The notes under the pieces: generated by a model
Told to the model about the DNA's origin: nothing
Databases searched by the model: none
What the model saw: the letters and a program-made list of their open reading frames with translations, nothing else
Program-made: the position numbers and the translations under genes
NCBI GenBank assembly: GCA_916610825.1
Contig: OU744447.1
Coordinates: 16,866,926-16,930,925, forward strand
Length of the DNA: 64,000 nt
Reading direction: 5' to 3'
From: Haliclystus octoradiatus
Lineage: Eukaryota > Cnidaria > Staurozoa > Stauromedusae > Haliclystidae
Part shown: piece by piece, positions 1 through 11,306 of the stretch
Numbering within the stretch: the stretch's first letter is position 1
Layout of the letters: each line of letters starts with the position of its first letter

Positions 1-84
1 AATTATATTACGCATGCGCGGCTCTCATTCAATCTTTGCTGCTGTGGTGGTCTGGTTAGAATCTAAATCAAACATCGACTTAAG
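1..84 (+). promoter_or_regulatory. Possible promoter and non-coding first exon
   Basis: An ACGCATGCGCGG sequence near the left edge resembles the palindromic NRF1 site of animal housekeeping promoters. A good splice donor (AAG|GTAAGT) follows, with its GT at 85-86. No coding frame is evident before the donor, so this could be a 5'UTR exon. The first good acceptor that leads directly into an open frame is at 5805, six bases before the ATG of the Ulp1/PHD gene, so the two may be joined. The pairing is inference only; the exon could equally belong to another gene or be chance. Confidence 0.3.
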
Positions 85-466
85 GTAAGTCTCGTTTGAT
101 TTCCAATTTTGATCAATCACAAAAGAAACACGGTGCCAGAATTTTCGTTCTATTTTTCTGGAAATTCCCTGTGCAAGGCGCGTGTCTCATTGTGTTGTTT
201 TAATTTTGATTGGATGTCGCTTCTCAAATTTCACGCACTGTGCTGTAGAACAAAAGAACTGTGGCGTTGTAGGTTCTTCAACTTGATATTTTTGATGGGA
301 CGCTCTAAGCGTATGTAACAAATGCATTTTTAAGGCAACATTTTTCATAAAACTGACAACTGAGAAATCTTTAATGACAATTCTTTACTAGAAACATCAG
401 TAATCAGACAACATCACTTATATAATTTTTTGTGTCACATTTGAACCTGTTTGCTTCAAACTCCTT

Positions 467-1445
467 CCCTGTGAAAACAATTCATGAAAGTTAAATGGCC
501 CGATTTTCATAAACAGCTCATGAACTCAAAACAGTTTTTCTGTAGTGTTGCTTAAAAACAGGAAGATCTTGAGGATGTGCTAGCCAGAGCCATCTATTTA
601 CAAGAGTTGAAACATTGCCTGGACATGTGCCGCTTCTTTATCAAACTCTGTGGATCCTCTTAGTCGTTTATTCATTTCTTCCATGTAATGGTTCCTATTG
701 CATCTTTATTTAATGTCATCAGCATGCTAATGAGACCCAGCAAACTTACGAAACATTATACATACAGGATTACAAAAGAGTAAACTTTGTGGTAATTTTT
801 AGAGGATTCAGCAAATAAATATTAGAAAACTGATTGTGGTGATTAAGAAATATAATGGATGATACGCTCTAAACTGACGAAAGAAGGAAGTTTATGAGCA
901 CGAGCACAACACTCACTGTTCAAAATGTGTTTGGTCCATGCCACGATCTGGCCTCATTATCAAAGCCTTGTTGACAAACGACCAAAAATGGTGATTTTAC
1001 AATGTCCCCACTCTTGTAAATAGATGACCTTGGTGACGGTGTAAAAACAAAACTCTATAACTTTAAGATTGTTAAGCATCCTGCATCATTAAGGTATCAT
1101 ATCCAAAAATATTTATGAAAATGGGTTGAAACAGAATTTACACATTTATGTTCTAAGATGATTCAAGATCATTTCCAGACCAGTAATATACCAGTCACCT
1201 TTTGGGTAAAAGATTTGAAGAAACCCCTATGGAAAAAATCCATGAGTTTGTGAACAGTTCATGAACATGTAATGAAAATTTTCTTGTGGGTTTATAAAAA
1301 GTTCATTAACAGTCACAAAGAGTTCATGAACACACTTCATGAACTGGTTTGTGAGTATGAAATTGCCTGAAAGTTCTTGAACAGTTGATGAACTTTTGAG
1401 CCATTTCATGTTCATATACTCATGAACACTTCTTGGCTGAGATAT
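467..1445. repeat. Diverged copies of a GTTCATGAAC palindromic repeat
   Basis: Two clusters, about 467-543 and 1225-1445, are rich in GTTCATGAAC and close variants. The first begins CCCTGTGAAAAC, which matches the end of the intact foldback element at 4103-4285. Both look like decayed members of that family. The open frames across them arise from the repeat. I see no gene between 85 and 1794. Confidence 0.6.
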
Positions 1446-1794
1446 GCTGTTTGTATGCAAGGTTTCGTCTTTTAGCTTGGAATAGATTAGTAAATGAATA
1501 TAATGTGTATGGTTTGTTTAATGATTTTCAATGGCGCCAGCTATGAATGCTTGTGCGGTTTGCCACTTCAATTGTGCCTCAGCTGTAGGAAACAATTTTT
1601 CTCACATAGAGGGACTGAAGCACTGAAAAAATGACAACAAGTTTCAAATAACCCTACTGAAAACATGTGTTGCTTTGCCAATTTATCAAGCAGACAAGTA
1701 AAATTTAAATCTGCAAAATTTTGCTACGTGAAAGTTGCTCTCTTCTGCTCTGGGATTTGTGAGCATTGTACAGACAAAGAATAACTACACTAAC

Positions 1795-2329
1795 CTTTGG
1801 GGTTACTTTTCTTTTTATCTGGATCCGGACATTCACCACATATCATAAGAATACATTCATCCTTGAGAAACTGTAAGAAATCCTCATCACATGCAGATAT
1901 GAATTGTGTCAATGTTAAAATGTTAGTATTCTTTTGAAAATGCTTGATAACAACCTTCCGCAATAAATGTAATGTTTCATTGGTATACCATGCTTTTTCC
2001 ATAGCTTTGAAGAAAATTAATTCAGGTCGACCACTTCGATCTTTAAATGTTTTAATAGACTTTTCCATCAAATAGATTACATGTAAACTAGACCCTCCAA
2101 CATCACAATCCCATTCAACCAAATCATTATCCGATAAAATAGCATATAATAAACCATCTCCATCAATTAAAAATGTTTCCCCATCACCAAAACTTAATTT
2201 AAAATTCCTTGGTACTGGTTTGTATATATCTTCATAAAATTTGTTTACAAGTTTTTTAAATTTGTTGTTAGTAGGTAAATTAGCTGGCTTTTCTGAGACA
2301 GCCTTGTCACATTCCTCTTCAGGCATCAT
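1795..2329 (-). CDS. DDX60-like N-terminal exon (partial gene)
   Basis: The exon encodes about 178 residues from an ATG at 2329 and ends at a splice donor (AAAG|GTTAGTG, plus-strand boundary 1794/1795). The frame closes just past the donor, as expected for an intron. Hallmarks of the DDX60/DDX60L N-terminal PIN-like region are visible: a FLIDGDGLL strand near residue 53, then LHVIYLME, an LIFFKAMEKAWY segment, and a leucine-rich helix ending in HFQKN. DDX60 proteins are large SKI2-like RNA helicases linked to antiviral RNA sensing and decay in vertebrates. No helicase exon is visible between this donor and the left edge. The rest of the gene therefore lies outside the window, or this is a detached fragment. 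The family call rests on recognised motif order, not an alignment. Confidence 0.6.
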
Positions 2330-4102
2330 TGCTGATATTTCACAATCACCGCTATTGCATTCTTTACATTTGAGTCTGACTAGTCAACCTACAAATTATA
2401 ATGGTCACAAAAAGGGATCAGTTTTTCAATCTTGAAATGTTGGTTTGATGGATATTGAACTAACACTCAAAGTTGCTCAATCTTCCTCTACTGTGCAGAT
2501 GAAATTTAAGGAAATAGTTAATGGGATGGGATAGGGCAAGTTAAGCGTTAAATGAAACTTCTCCCCTATGGAACAAATCATTGAATGAATGAACTTGAGA
2601 TTGCCAACATGTTATGTTATACTTCATCAACGATTGGACAATTTTAAGTTCGTAGTGTCTTTTGCAAACGCATACAACATTGTTTGACTTTTGCATCCAA
2701 CATTGTTAAGTAAGCAAAGTTGGATTATTTGCTTGGGCCTCTAATGTAAATGTCAATAATCAACATATTTCAACTTACACTTCATTAGACAGTGGTGGTT
2801 CAGGCCCTCAGTGCTTGTGTAATCAATTTAATATAGAACACTTGGACATTTTCGGTCTAGAGGCTAATCTGTCTGTGACAACTGTTTGCCAGACAAAGCA
2901 AACAAAGACTCGGAACGATGCTTCATTGCTATTTCAGGACTAACTGAAACTAAAATAGTACGTTAGATATATCCTATTTATGAAATCAGGTTTTTTTCCA
3001 GGATTTTTTTTAGTACGGTAGAAGTTTTGAAACTCAATCTTGAAAAAACAATTTTAATTGAAGTTTTTGTTTTGTTTTGACTTGCATGTTGATGCAATTT
3101 TAGATTTTGAATAGAAGTATAGTTAAACGTTACAGCGGCAGGTCTTGAAAGCGGAACACAGAAGACGCGATGAAATAGAGGTTTCTATTGTGTTCTCGAG
3201 TATCAGAATGAGACTACGGTTTGGTTACAGAATAATGAGTTAATGGTTAATGAGATTAAAGAAAAACACAAATGTAGTGCAAAATGTAGCAAAATTTATT
3301 AAGCAGATATGTTAAAAGCAAACAAATAACATAAGGATGTGGTTGACACCAGAGCCATCAATGGTATTTCTATAGGAATAAAAATTAGCAGTTAAATAGT
3401 AATAAGATATTTCATGTAATTTTTTTCAAAATGTTTCGTACTGCAGTATAATACTGGCACATGTTTGTAGGAATAGTTGTGTTGGTTTTTGTACTGTGTG
3501 CTTAATATTCAAAATCAGAACTTAAACATTAAATAAAATGAGTCAGTCTTGCATGATGATCGCCAATGGTGTGATTTGTGAAACTGGAGTAGCGATAATT
3601 CGTATTTCTCTTTCTTGATTCAATTTTTTATTTGGTAAATAATATATAGCTTGTCTTAGATAGTAATATACTAGGTAAGATGGATGCATTGCTTTTTAGA
3701 CATTCTGATCATATACAGTGTACATTCATATAATATTTGTAAATTATCCACACCATTATAAATCTTTTTTATCATCAAATAGAAATAATAGCATAACTCA
3801 AACTCATTGAAGTTTGTAGCAGTGGAATGAGTTGTTGTATTGATAAATTACCACCACACATACATAGATGTAATTGTAATAATAATAACTGTAGCTGGTC
3901 ACCAACAGGGAGAGGATGAATACAGGGTTAATTATGGCTGTTGATAAACAGAGCCTCTATGAAGGTGGACCAGCTTTGCTAATGTAGGTGTTGTCGCTAC
4001 GAAGGGCAGATGTGAAGAGATTTAATACATTAGATACAGCATTTCACATGTACAAGGTATACGTGATTTAAAACAGAAGCTTTACAGTTACAGTTGAAAG
4101 AG
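2330..4102. other. Non-coding stretch
   Basis: AT-rich sequence with no credible gene, RNA or structured repeat. It would include the promoter of the minus-strand DDX60-like exon if that gene is expressed. Confidence 0.5.
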
Positions 4103-4285
4103 CCCCTGCGAAAAACAGTTCAGGAAATCAAGAACAGTTCATGAACGTTAAATGGCTCCAATTTTCCTGAACTGTTCGTGAACTGTTCATGAACAGTTGA
4201 TGAACCCTATCATAGACAGTTTATGAACAGTTCATGGCTAACGTTCATGAACTATTCATGAACTCCTGAACTGTTTTCACAGGGG
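4103..4285. mobile_element. Foldback MITE with GTTCATGAAC repeats
   Basis: A 183-bp element opens CCCCTGCGAAAAACAGTTCA and closes with the near-perfect inverse, ending TGTTTTCACAGGGG. Its interior is almost entirely GTTCATGAAC, ACAGTTCATG and similar palindromic units, so it should fold into one long hairpin. It is non-coding. It is the most complete member of a family also seen near 467, 1225, 21230, 21520, 26560 and 26890. No clear target duplication is visible. Confidence 0.7.
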
Positions 4286-5805
4286 AGGAAATACATTATG
4301 TAGGACAATAGATATAAAACAATCTACTGCAAGTTCGAAGCAATGAATATTGTCAACTCTTGTTGTGTGGATGTGGAACGTAAAATCATATGGCACCTGA
4401 AATTTGCGAAGCTATTGAATTTGTGTAGTTCTGAAAGATTACATATTACATTTGTTAGTTAAATATAGTTAATTCGTCAAGTTTAATTATTTTATGCACA
4501 AGGGAGTAGTGCTTTCAATCACTTTTGGACGAGAATTGTTTCTTCCTAAGTATGGTAGGCTATCATTCTGTTAGGCCGATAGTGATTTTTTGCTGCAAAG
4601 GCGGTTATGAGGAAATGGGCTTTTCACCAGAGAGTTGTGCCTACTGGCCTGCATGTTTGACACCTACTATTGACTGTAAAATACTTTCTGGGGTTCAAAG
4701 AGCTTCCTGGCGGATGGGAAAAGATCTGTGCTATTTCTTTCTTTCTTTGCGTTTGTTTAATTCAACGTTAACTTTATTCTTGACAATCCTGCTTAAAGCC
4801 TCCCTGAAAAGACCACACTTCTATGGGGTGGTGGGTTTGACAAGATTGGGGAACACTGGCATCGTCAGCTAGCATTCCAGAGAGCGTGTTCTCTGCATCA
4901 ATAAATACATAAATACATTGTGATCAATTCAATCAAGCTACCAGGTCAGCCCAGTCTGTGAACAGTTATATTTTACTAAATATTTATCAGGTCACACCAT
5001 AATTTTGTGGGCATATATATAATTGCTGTGTGACATTCTTATAATGAAGCTACTTTACTGATTTTTCCGTACGCAAGCACAAATTTAAGGGGGTTCGCTA
5101 CACAATGTTAATTAAAGGCTGGTACCATTATCCTGAATAGTGATCCATTATAGTTACAATTACACTTTTCTACGTAAGACCTAGCAGCATTTTGCTGAGC
5201 CTAAATTTTTTTAAATTCATAACTGTCGAATTCAATTAATTGTCCGACATTTTTCCTAAATTTGAGGCTTCTATAGTGTTAGTATAAACTATATGCTTAT
5301 AGAAAAATGCACTCTTGCTAGTATATAGGGAGATTTTGGAATGGTGATACATGGTAAAATACCCAAAATACAATTTTATTACGCTATCTAACTAGTCTAT
5401 TTTGCCACCTATATACACTAGACATACACATACACGACCATTTAATATTGTACCTAAGTATTCGCTGCAGCCCGACTACCCCTTTCTCTGCGACTTTGCA
5501 TGAATAGGTTATAAAGATCGTTTTTGTGAACTGAAGTTTTCCACAGTATCTGAACTCTATAGAATAACTATGAGATAATTATCCATTACAAAATCAGATT
5601 ATGTTTAGTGCAAATAAAAAATTTTCAAATATCGCTTGATGCTGAAACAATAAAATGACGCTCATGAATCGTAGTAATATTGCAAATCAATTATTAGCTG
5701 CAGGGAGTTTTGGTTGAAAAGTAGCCATATAGTATGCATGCTTAGTTCCTCATCATTTTCTATGATAAAAATATATTATTTGAGTAATTTTTCTTTTTTT
5801 TCCAG
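4286..5805. other. Non-coding stretch or intron
   Basis: No credible gene. A 115-codon open frame at 4525-4872 has no recognisable domain or coding-like composition. The segment ends in a pyrimidine tract and TTTTTCCAG acceptor at 5805, so it may be intronic to the following gene. Confidence 0.45.
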
Positions 5806-5810
5806 CTTAT

Positions 5811-6615
5811 ATGGACAAATACAATATCAAAGAGCCATTGCTAGATGATTGGATCATTGAGTTATCACTGAAGAAAAAAGACTTAGTTGATTTAGAATCA
5901 ACAACAGCGTGGCTGAATGACAGCCACATGTCAAGTGTCATGTCATTGTTAAAACATCAATTCCCTGATGTTGCAGGACTACAAAATGTCCTTTTGTCGC
6001 AAAAATTGATGTTTAAAAAAGACAAGGACCATACAAAACTGTATGTCCAGGTTTTGCATGTTCCTGAAAGAGCACACTGGGTGTGGGTGTGTATGGTTCG
6101 ATACCCTCAATAGCAGAGATATCCATATCTATGACTCTCTTGCGTACAATGGTTTGACAAAGAAACAAAAGCTGGATATTTCTGCTATTGAGGGAACCAA
6201 CAGAAATTATATCAAAGTTATTATTGAAGACTGTCAACAGCAAGCCAACAGCTATGACTACGGGCCGTATGCAATAGCATTCGCTACTCAGGCATGCTAC
6301 CAGGCCAACCAACATATCAGGAACAATTATGAGCCATCGCAGTTGAAAAAGCACATCATCTCCTGCCTGAAAAGTAAAAAGATAGTTCCGTTTCCAGCTT
6401 CACAGCCTTCCCACATTGGAATAGTTAAAAACCGGCAGCAAATATGCAAGATCCACGTATTCTGCGTATGCCGATTACCCCAACAGTATGAAAAAGATGG
6501 CAAAATGATATCCTGTGATGGATGTATGAAATGGTACCATAAGACTTGTCAAGACAAAAATATAAATCCAAAAAAGAGCAGATTTATATGTTCTGGCTGC
6601 CTGTCAGAGGATTAA
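5811..6615 (+). pseudogene. Ulp1-like (C48) protease plus PHD-finger gene, frame-broken
   Basis: The first frame (5811-6113) starts at an ATG six bases after a strong acceptor. It carries a WLNDSHMSSVMSLLKHQFP block and a VPERAHWV block typical of Ulp1-like cysteine proteases of transposon-associated genes. The frame then shifts inside a GTGT-rich stretch near 6075-6095. Downstream sequence (to 6615) resumes with the Asp of IYDSL, the oxyanion Gln of EDCQQQAN, and then a C4HC3 PHD finger (CVC, CDGC, WYHKTC, CSGC) at the C terminus. The usual nucleophile motif DCG reads DYG here, so the catalytic Cys is replaced by Tyr. His and Asp are retained. Frameshift plus loss of Cys argue against an active protease. 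A short intron in place of the shift, or a sequencing error, are alternatives. It is likely transposon-derived. It has no nearby partners. Confidence 0.6.
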
Positions 6616-7130
6616 TATACTGTTGCACTGTGTGCATTGTAATAAAATTTAAAAATTCTATATTGATATCTCTATATTGAGATAAATTTACTTTATTTGA
6701 ATGTGAAATGATTATTTCTTAATGTGAATACTTATCGTGTTAAATATTATTTGTAATTACTAATAATCCAGGTTTATATTATTATGTAATCCATTTATTA
6801 ATTTTGTTTACTATTACCAATTACACTCCTTCAAATTTTAACTCCAAAATCAGTACTCTTTTTATCAGTTGGTTTCCAGTGTAGATTGAAATTCAAACAA
6901 TTAGCCAGGAAGAGGGAACTACCAGAGCCTTATATTAGGAATAGTTAATAGTCTGCGGTGAAAGTCAACGCATATAGAAGCGTGATCGGTTACCTGTTAA
7001 AGTTCCTATTTTGAAACCTGGTATTTAAAGTCAGCGGAGCCATGTAAATCAAGCAAAACTAGATCGTAGATCGTTTATTAAGGCCTGGTTAAACGGGTTT
7101 TGATGCAGACTACTGACACGATTTTCAAAG
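6616..7130. other. Non-coding stretch with polyadenylation-like signals
   Basis: AT-rich sequence following the Ulp1/PHD gene. An AATAAAA at about 6641 could serve as its polyadenylation signal. Nothing else is recognised. Confidence 0.4.
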
Positions 7131-9420
7131 TTAGAAAGGAGAAAATAAAACGAAATCAATAAAGGTAACAAATCTAAGACCGGTCGCTGGATCAGGTTAA
7201 AGTTGACAGCGACTCATACGAACATTCAAAACGCAGTGACGTAATTGTCGATGAAACCCCAGACCAAAACAAAATGGCATATATCAGACTTTAGTGGATT
7301 ATTGGCAAGAACGTAACATTAAGAACGAGGGGAACAGAACATAATGAATAGTTTCAGAACGCAAAATTGCCTTTATTCGATCTACAGTTCCTTAAATTAA
7401 TAAAGGTAACAATTCTAAAACAGGACGTTAAAATTCTTAACGACTCAAACGAACATTCAAAACGCGGTGACGTCATTGTCGATGAAAACCCAGACCAAAA
7501 CAAAATGGTAGATATCAGACTTTGGAAATCTCAGACCGGACATTGGATCGGGTTTAAGTTGACAGCGACTCATACGAACATTCAAAACGCGGCGACGTCA
7601 TTGTCGATGAAAACCCAGACTAAGATAAAATGACATATAAAAGACTTCAGTAGACTATTGATAAAAACACAACACTGAGAATGCAAAGAACAGAACAAAA
7701 TGAATAGTTTCAGAACGCAAAATTGCCTTTATTTGACCTCTAGTTCCTAAAATTAATAAAGGTAGGACGTTAAAATTCTTAGCGACTCAAACGAACATTC
7801 AAAACGCGGTGACGTCATTGTCGATGAAAACCCCATAGACATAATAGATATAGACTGCTGATGACGTTCGAAAACGGGCTGGAAACGTAGCACCTATGGG
7901 GATCCATAATGGCTGACACATGCTCCCAAAGTGGCGGGAAAAGCAGTGTTTTGACCCGATATTGTTGCTAGAAAATAAAAGAATAGATGAGCCGGTTTAT
8001 TTCGAGCTACTTTTAAAGCAACTAAATATGATTGTATTTAACAGGTTTGTTGTGCATCACTCAATTTCGAATCAAATCCGCTTAATTATTTTATCAAATT
8101 TTCACTGAAATATCCCAATTTTGTAAGTAGGAATATCGCTGCTTTTGTAACAATAAGACATCAAAATTTCAGAGTTTGCTCAGATTTAACATGTATTAAT
8201 CATCCAAGCTGTATTTACCGGACAAGGTTCATGTTTACTGCTGGTTACAGCAAAGCACAGGAAGCAGAATGAGCGTAGAAAAGTTGATATTGAAACAATA
8301 ACAAACAAATTCCAATAATGCTACGAAAAATATTCAAATTTAATTCACCAAATATCCAAATATTTTACACCCCATAGTGATAATAGTTATAAAGTCTAAG
8401 ATTGATGAAGATAGCCACAAATTAAGCCTCATAACCAGCAGTACCATCGCAAAACAAGCGTAGCGGATACCAATTACTATCAAAATATGATAATTTTTTA
8501 ATATAATTAATGTTTCCATATCATTAAACCATATTAAAAATGTTCAAAAGCAAGAGAAATAGATATATGCAACGATTTAAATCAATTCAAGCACTTTGTG
8601 TCTACTTCAAATACCAAATTGTATTGGAATTTAGACTTTTGCGGTCAGTTTACAACATACAACTGTACCTTTTGGGCGCATGTGTCTACCATTTTGGCTG
8701 CCTATGAGTGCCACGCGTCACGTGACCCCATCAGTGGTCTATATCTATTATGTCTATGGAAAACCCAGACCAAAACAAAATGGTAGATATCAGACTTTGG
8801 AAATCTCAGACCGGACATTGGATCGGGTTTAAGTTGACAGCGACTCATACGAACATTCAAACGCGGCGACTTCATTGTCGACGAAAACCCAGACCAAAAT
8901 AAAATGACATATATAAGACTTCAGTAGACTATTGATAAAAACACAACACTGAGAATGCAAAGAACAGAACAAAATGAATAGTTTCAAAACGCAAAATTGC
9001 CTTTATTCGACCTCTAGTTCCTTAAATTAATAAAGGTAACAATTCTAAGACAGGACGTTAAAATTCTTAGCGACTCAAACGAGCATTCAAAACGCGATGA
9101 CGTCATTGTCGATGAAAACCCAGACCAAAACAAAATGGTAGATCTCAGACCGGACGCTGGATCGGGTTAAAGTTGACGACTCATACGAACATTCAAAACG
9201 CGGCGACGTCATTGTCGACGAAAACCCAGACCAAAATAAAATGACATATATAAGACTTCACGTAGACTATTGACAAAAACACAACATTGAGAATGCGGAG
9301 AACAGAACAAAATGAATAGTTTCAGAACTCGAAATTGCCTTTATTCGATCTCTAGTTCATTAAATCAATAAAGATAACAAATCTCAGACCAGACGCTGGG
9401 TCAGGTTAAAGTTGCAAAAA
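7131..9420. repeat. Complex satellite array with CRE-like sites
   Basis: A compound repeat of roughly 240-360 bp per unit. Recurring blocks are ATAAAGGTAACAATTCTA, CGACTCATACGAACATTC, a TGACGTCATTGTCGATGA block, ACCCAGACCAAAACAAAATG, and GCAAAATTGCCTTTATTCGA. Blocks recur near 7160, 7400, 7560, 7750, 8820, 9040, 9180 and 9340, with shuffled sub-blocks. The consensus contains a full CRE palindrome TGACGTCA in several units; others have CGACGTCA. The array is split at 7834-8758 by a MITE. The 88-codon open frame at 7367-7633 is a by-product of the repeat. Confidence 0.85.
7834..8758. mobile_element. hAT-type MITE, 925 bp, with 8-bp target duplication
   Basis: The element begins CATAGACATAATAGATATAG and ends with its exact inverse. 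The terminal inverted repeat continues imperfectly for about 95 bp; shared blocks include CTGATG, GGCAC/GCACC-like, AATGG and ACACATGC. It sits inside the satellite between two copies of GAAAACCC (7826-7833 and 8759-8766), and removing it rebuilds the satellite unit. An 8-bp duplication is the hallmark of the hAT superfamily; P elements also make 8 bp. There is no transposase frame, so it is non-autonomous. The open frames inside are short and unrecognised. Confidence 0.85.
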
Positions 9421-10032
9421 TGGCGACCAAACGAAAACATAAAATGTTATGAGTAGACCCAATCTTTGACTACTGTAAAATACTAGGCAACATCAATTTG
9501 AAAATGTTAAACAAGAACACACTTGGACGAACTGCTACAACTCATAATACCTGAGTTAAACGAATATATAGGTTCCTTTTTTTCATACGCATATTCACAG
9601 CGTTCCAAACAAACATTCAAAAACGCGGCGATTGTAGATGTTGGTGATAGGTTTGTTTTGTAAAAGTCCGCCGTATATAATCACAGCCAAGCTTTCATTT
9701 TCTTCAGTTCTTCATCATTAATGTTGTTAATTTGCTATAAGTCCAAAAGAAAGTCTGATTCTGGCGTTATTTCCTTCCTAATTGGTCTTTTCATCTGAAG
9801 TCGAATGTTCGTATGAGACGTTGCGAATGTTCGTATGGACGTTGGGAATAAAGAAATTAGGCTGGTTTGTGTTTAATCCATTTTTATCGACCGAAATCTG
9901 AACTGCATTGCTATCAACCTGTTGCGTTAATCACCATAAATTTTACCAACAAATGATAATATAATGTTTCTCTATCGATTTGAGTCAAATTTAAGAAACG
10001 ATTCTCCTGTTTACAATACCGAAAGTAGACTT
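9421..10032. other. Spacer with inverted satellite remnants
   Basis: Mostly unique sequence. Near 9605-9630 and 9795-9845 short satellite pieces occur, including CGAATGTTCGTATGAGACG in the opposite orientation to the main array. No gene is visible. Confidence 0.5.
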
Positions 10033-10310
10033 TGTAGGAACCTTCCCGAACCCTCTTGACATTCTAGAACATAGGATAACCTACATGACTCATATAATGA
10101 CAACGCACAATCTAGAAGTTTCTAGCTTTCTTTTAAAACACTATAAATACAGCAAATGTAGAATATAAATTATCTTATTATCTTTAAACTAACTTACTAT
10201 CAACATATCAACTTGGAATTAATAATATTATTCATAAGAAGAAATATATAAATCAATTCAACTTACGTTGTTATTATTGTTTCTTCATTACAATTCTACA
10301 ATTCTCATCA
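10033..10310 (+). repeat. 5' LTR of the Ty3/gypsy element
   Basis: 278 bp, TG...CA termini. It contains a TATA-like CTATAAATAC at about 10141 and is otherwise close to the 3' LTR. It lacks the short internal duplication seen there. Confidence 0.9.
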
Positions 10311-10397
10311 ATTGGTCTGTCGAATTTTCTGGAGATTCTCTTGCTATTTTTTTTATTATTATTACATCCATCAATCTACATATACTTTTCATTTATC

Positions 10398-11268
10398 ATG
10401 CCTGAGAATCAAGAACAACCACAACAAGTTGATAATGCCAACGCCGTTGAACAACAACAACACACACAAGTAGGACGCATCTCAGTCAAAGTTTCACCGT
10501 TTTATCGTAACAATTCTGCTGCTTGGTTTCGTCAATTGGAAAGCCAATTCACCCTTGCTGGAATCATCAGAACAGATACTAAATTTCACTACTTGGTGTC
10601 CCATTTACCAGAAGACATCGCTGCTTTGGCTTCGACAGATGAAACGGCGTCTGACTATGCCACACTCTCAAAACAAACGTCTTGCAACTTGTACAAAAAT
10701 CAAAACAACAGCGAATTAATGAAATCTTGGGGACATATGATCTTAGTGGAGATAAGCCATCCATATTTTTACGAAACTATCATCCAAGATGGAGCAGTGT
10801 CAATTAACGGCAGACGACGAATTACTAAAAACACAATTATTGAGATGTTTACCAGATCAACTTCGTTTGCCATTGAGCGGTTTCAGCAGCCAAACTTCAA
10901 CACAGCTCGCTGAAATCGCCGATACAATGTTAAGTCTTAATAACCAAAACGCAATCAACACTGTCCGTTATCCACCACCACAATCTTCTAATCAACCAAC
11001 TCAGCAAAGTCGAATATCTCTATCATCGCAAGAACTTCCATATGGTATACGAGCGTTTCATTCAAAACAACAGCCAAGGATTTGCCGATCACATTTATTT
11101 TATGGCCGAGACGCAAAATACTGCAAACCATGGTGTCACTTCCCACATTCCAATGATCACCAACCAAACGTGATGGCAAACAATGGTAGAACCCCACGCA
11201 CATCACGTGACTCATCGCCTGTCCGGTCGTCTAATGCAGAAGGTCGCCAACAACAGGGAAACGCCTAA
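10398..11268 (+). pseudogene. gag: gag of the Ty3/gypsy element, frameshifted
   Basis: The reading frame opens at an ATG at 10398 with a Gln/Asn-rich leader, followed by a gypsy-type capsid N terminus (a YRNNSAAWFRQLESQF block). It shifts frame near 10780-10800 and continues to 11268. The C-terminal part has a compact Cys/His patch (CRSHLFYGRDAKYCKPWCHF). This is the modified knuckle found in many gypsy Gag proteins rather than a canonical CCHC zinc finger. Gag would form the particle and bind RNA. The frameshift prevents a full-length product from this copy. Confidence 0.8.
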
Positions 11269-11306
11269 GCGCTGTCATAGCGACTGTACATGACAGTGCC
11301 ATTTCT

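Noticed and set aside
1227..1460. 77-codon minus-strand frame
   Set aside because: It lies within GTTCATGAAC repeats and its sequence merely repeats the palindrome.
4525..4872. 115-codon plus-strand frame
   Set aside because: No domain, no splice or promoter context, and composition unlike the real genes here.
7853..7895. CTGATGA followed by GAAA inside the hAT MITE, resembling a hammerhead core
   Set aside because: The only good stem between them (CGTT/AACG) leaves extra unpaired bases before the relevant GAAA and no stem I partner is found.
7131..9420. Regularly repeated blocks that could suggest a CRISPR-like array
   Set aside because: Repeats are long, diverged and shuffled, without unique spacers of constant length, in a eukaryotic genome. 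It is a satellite.
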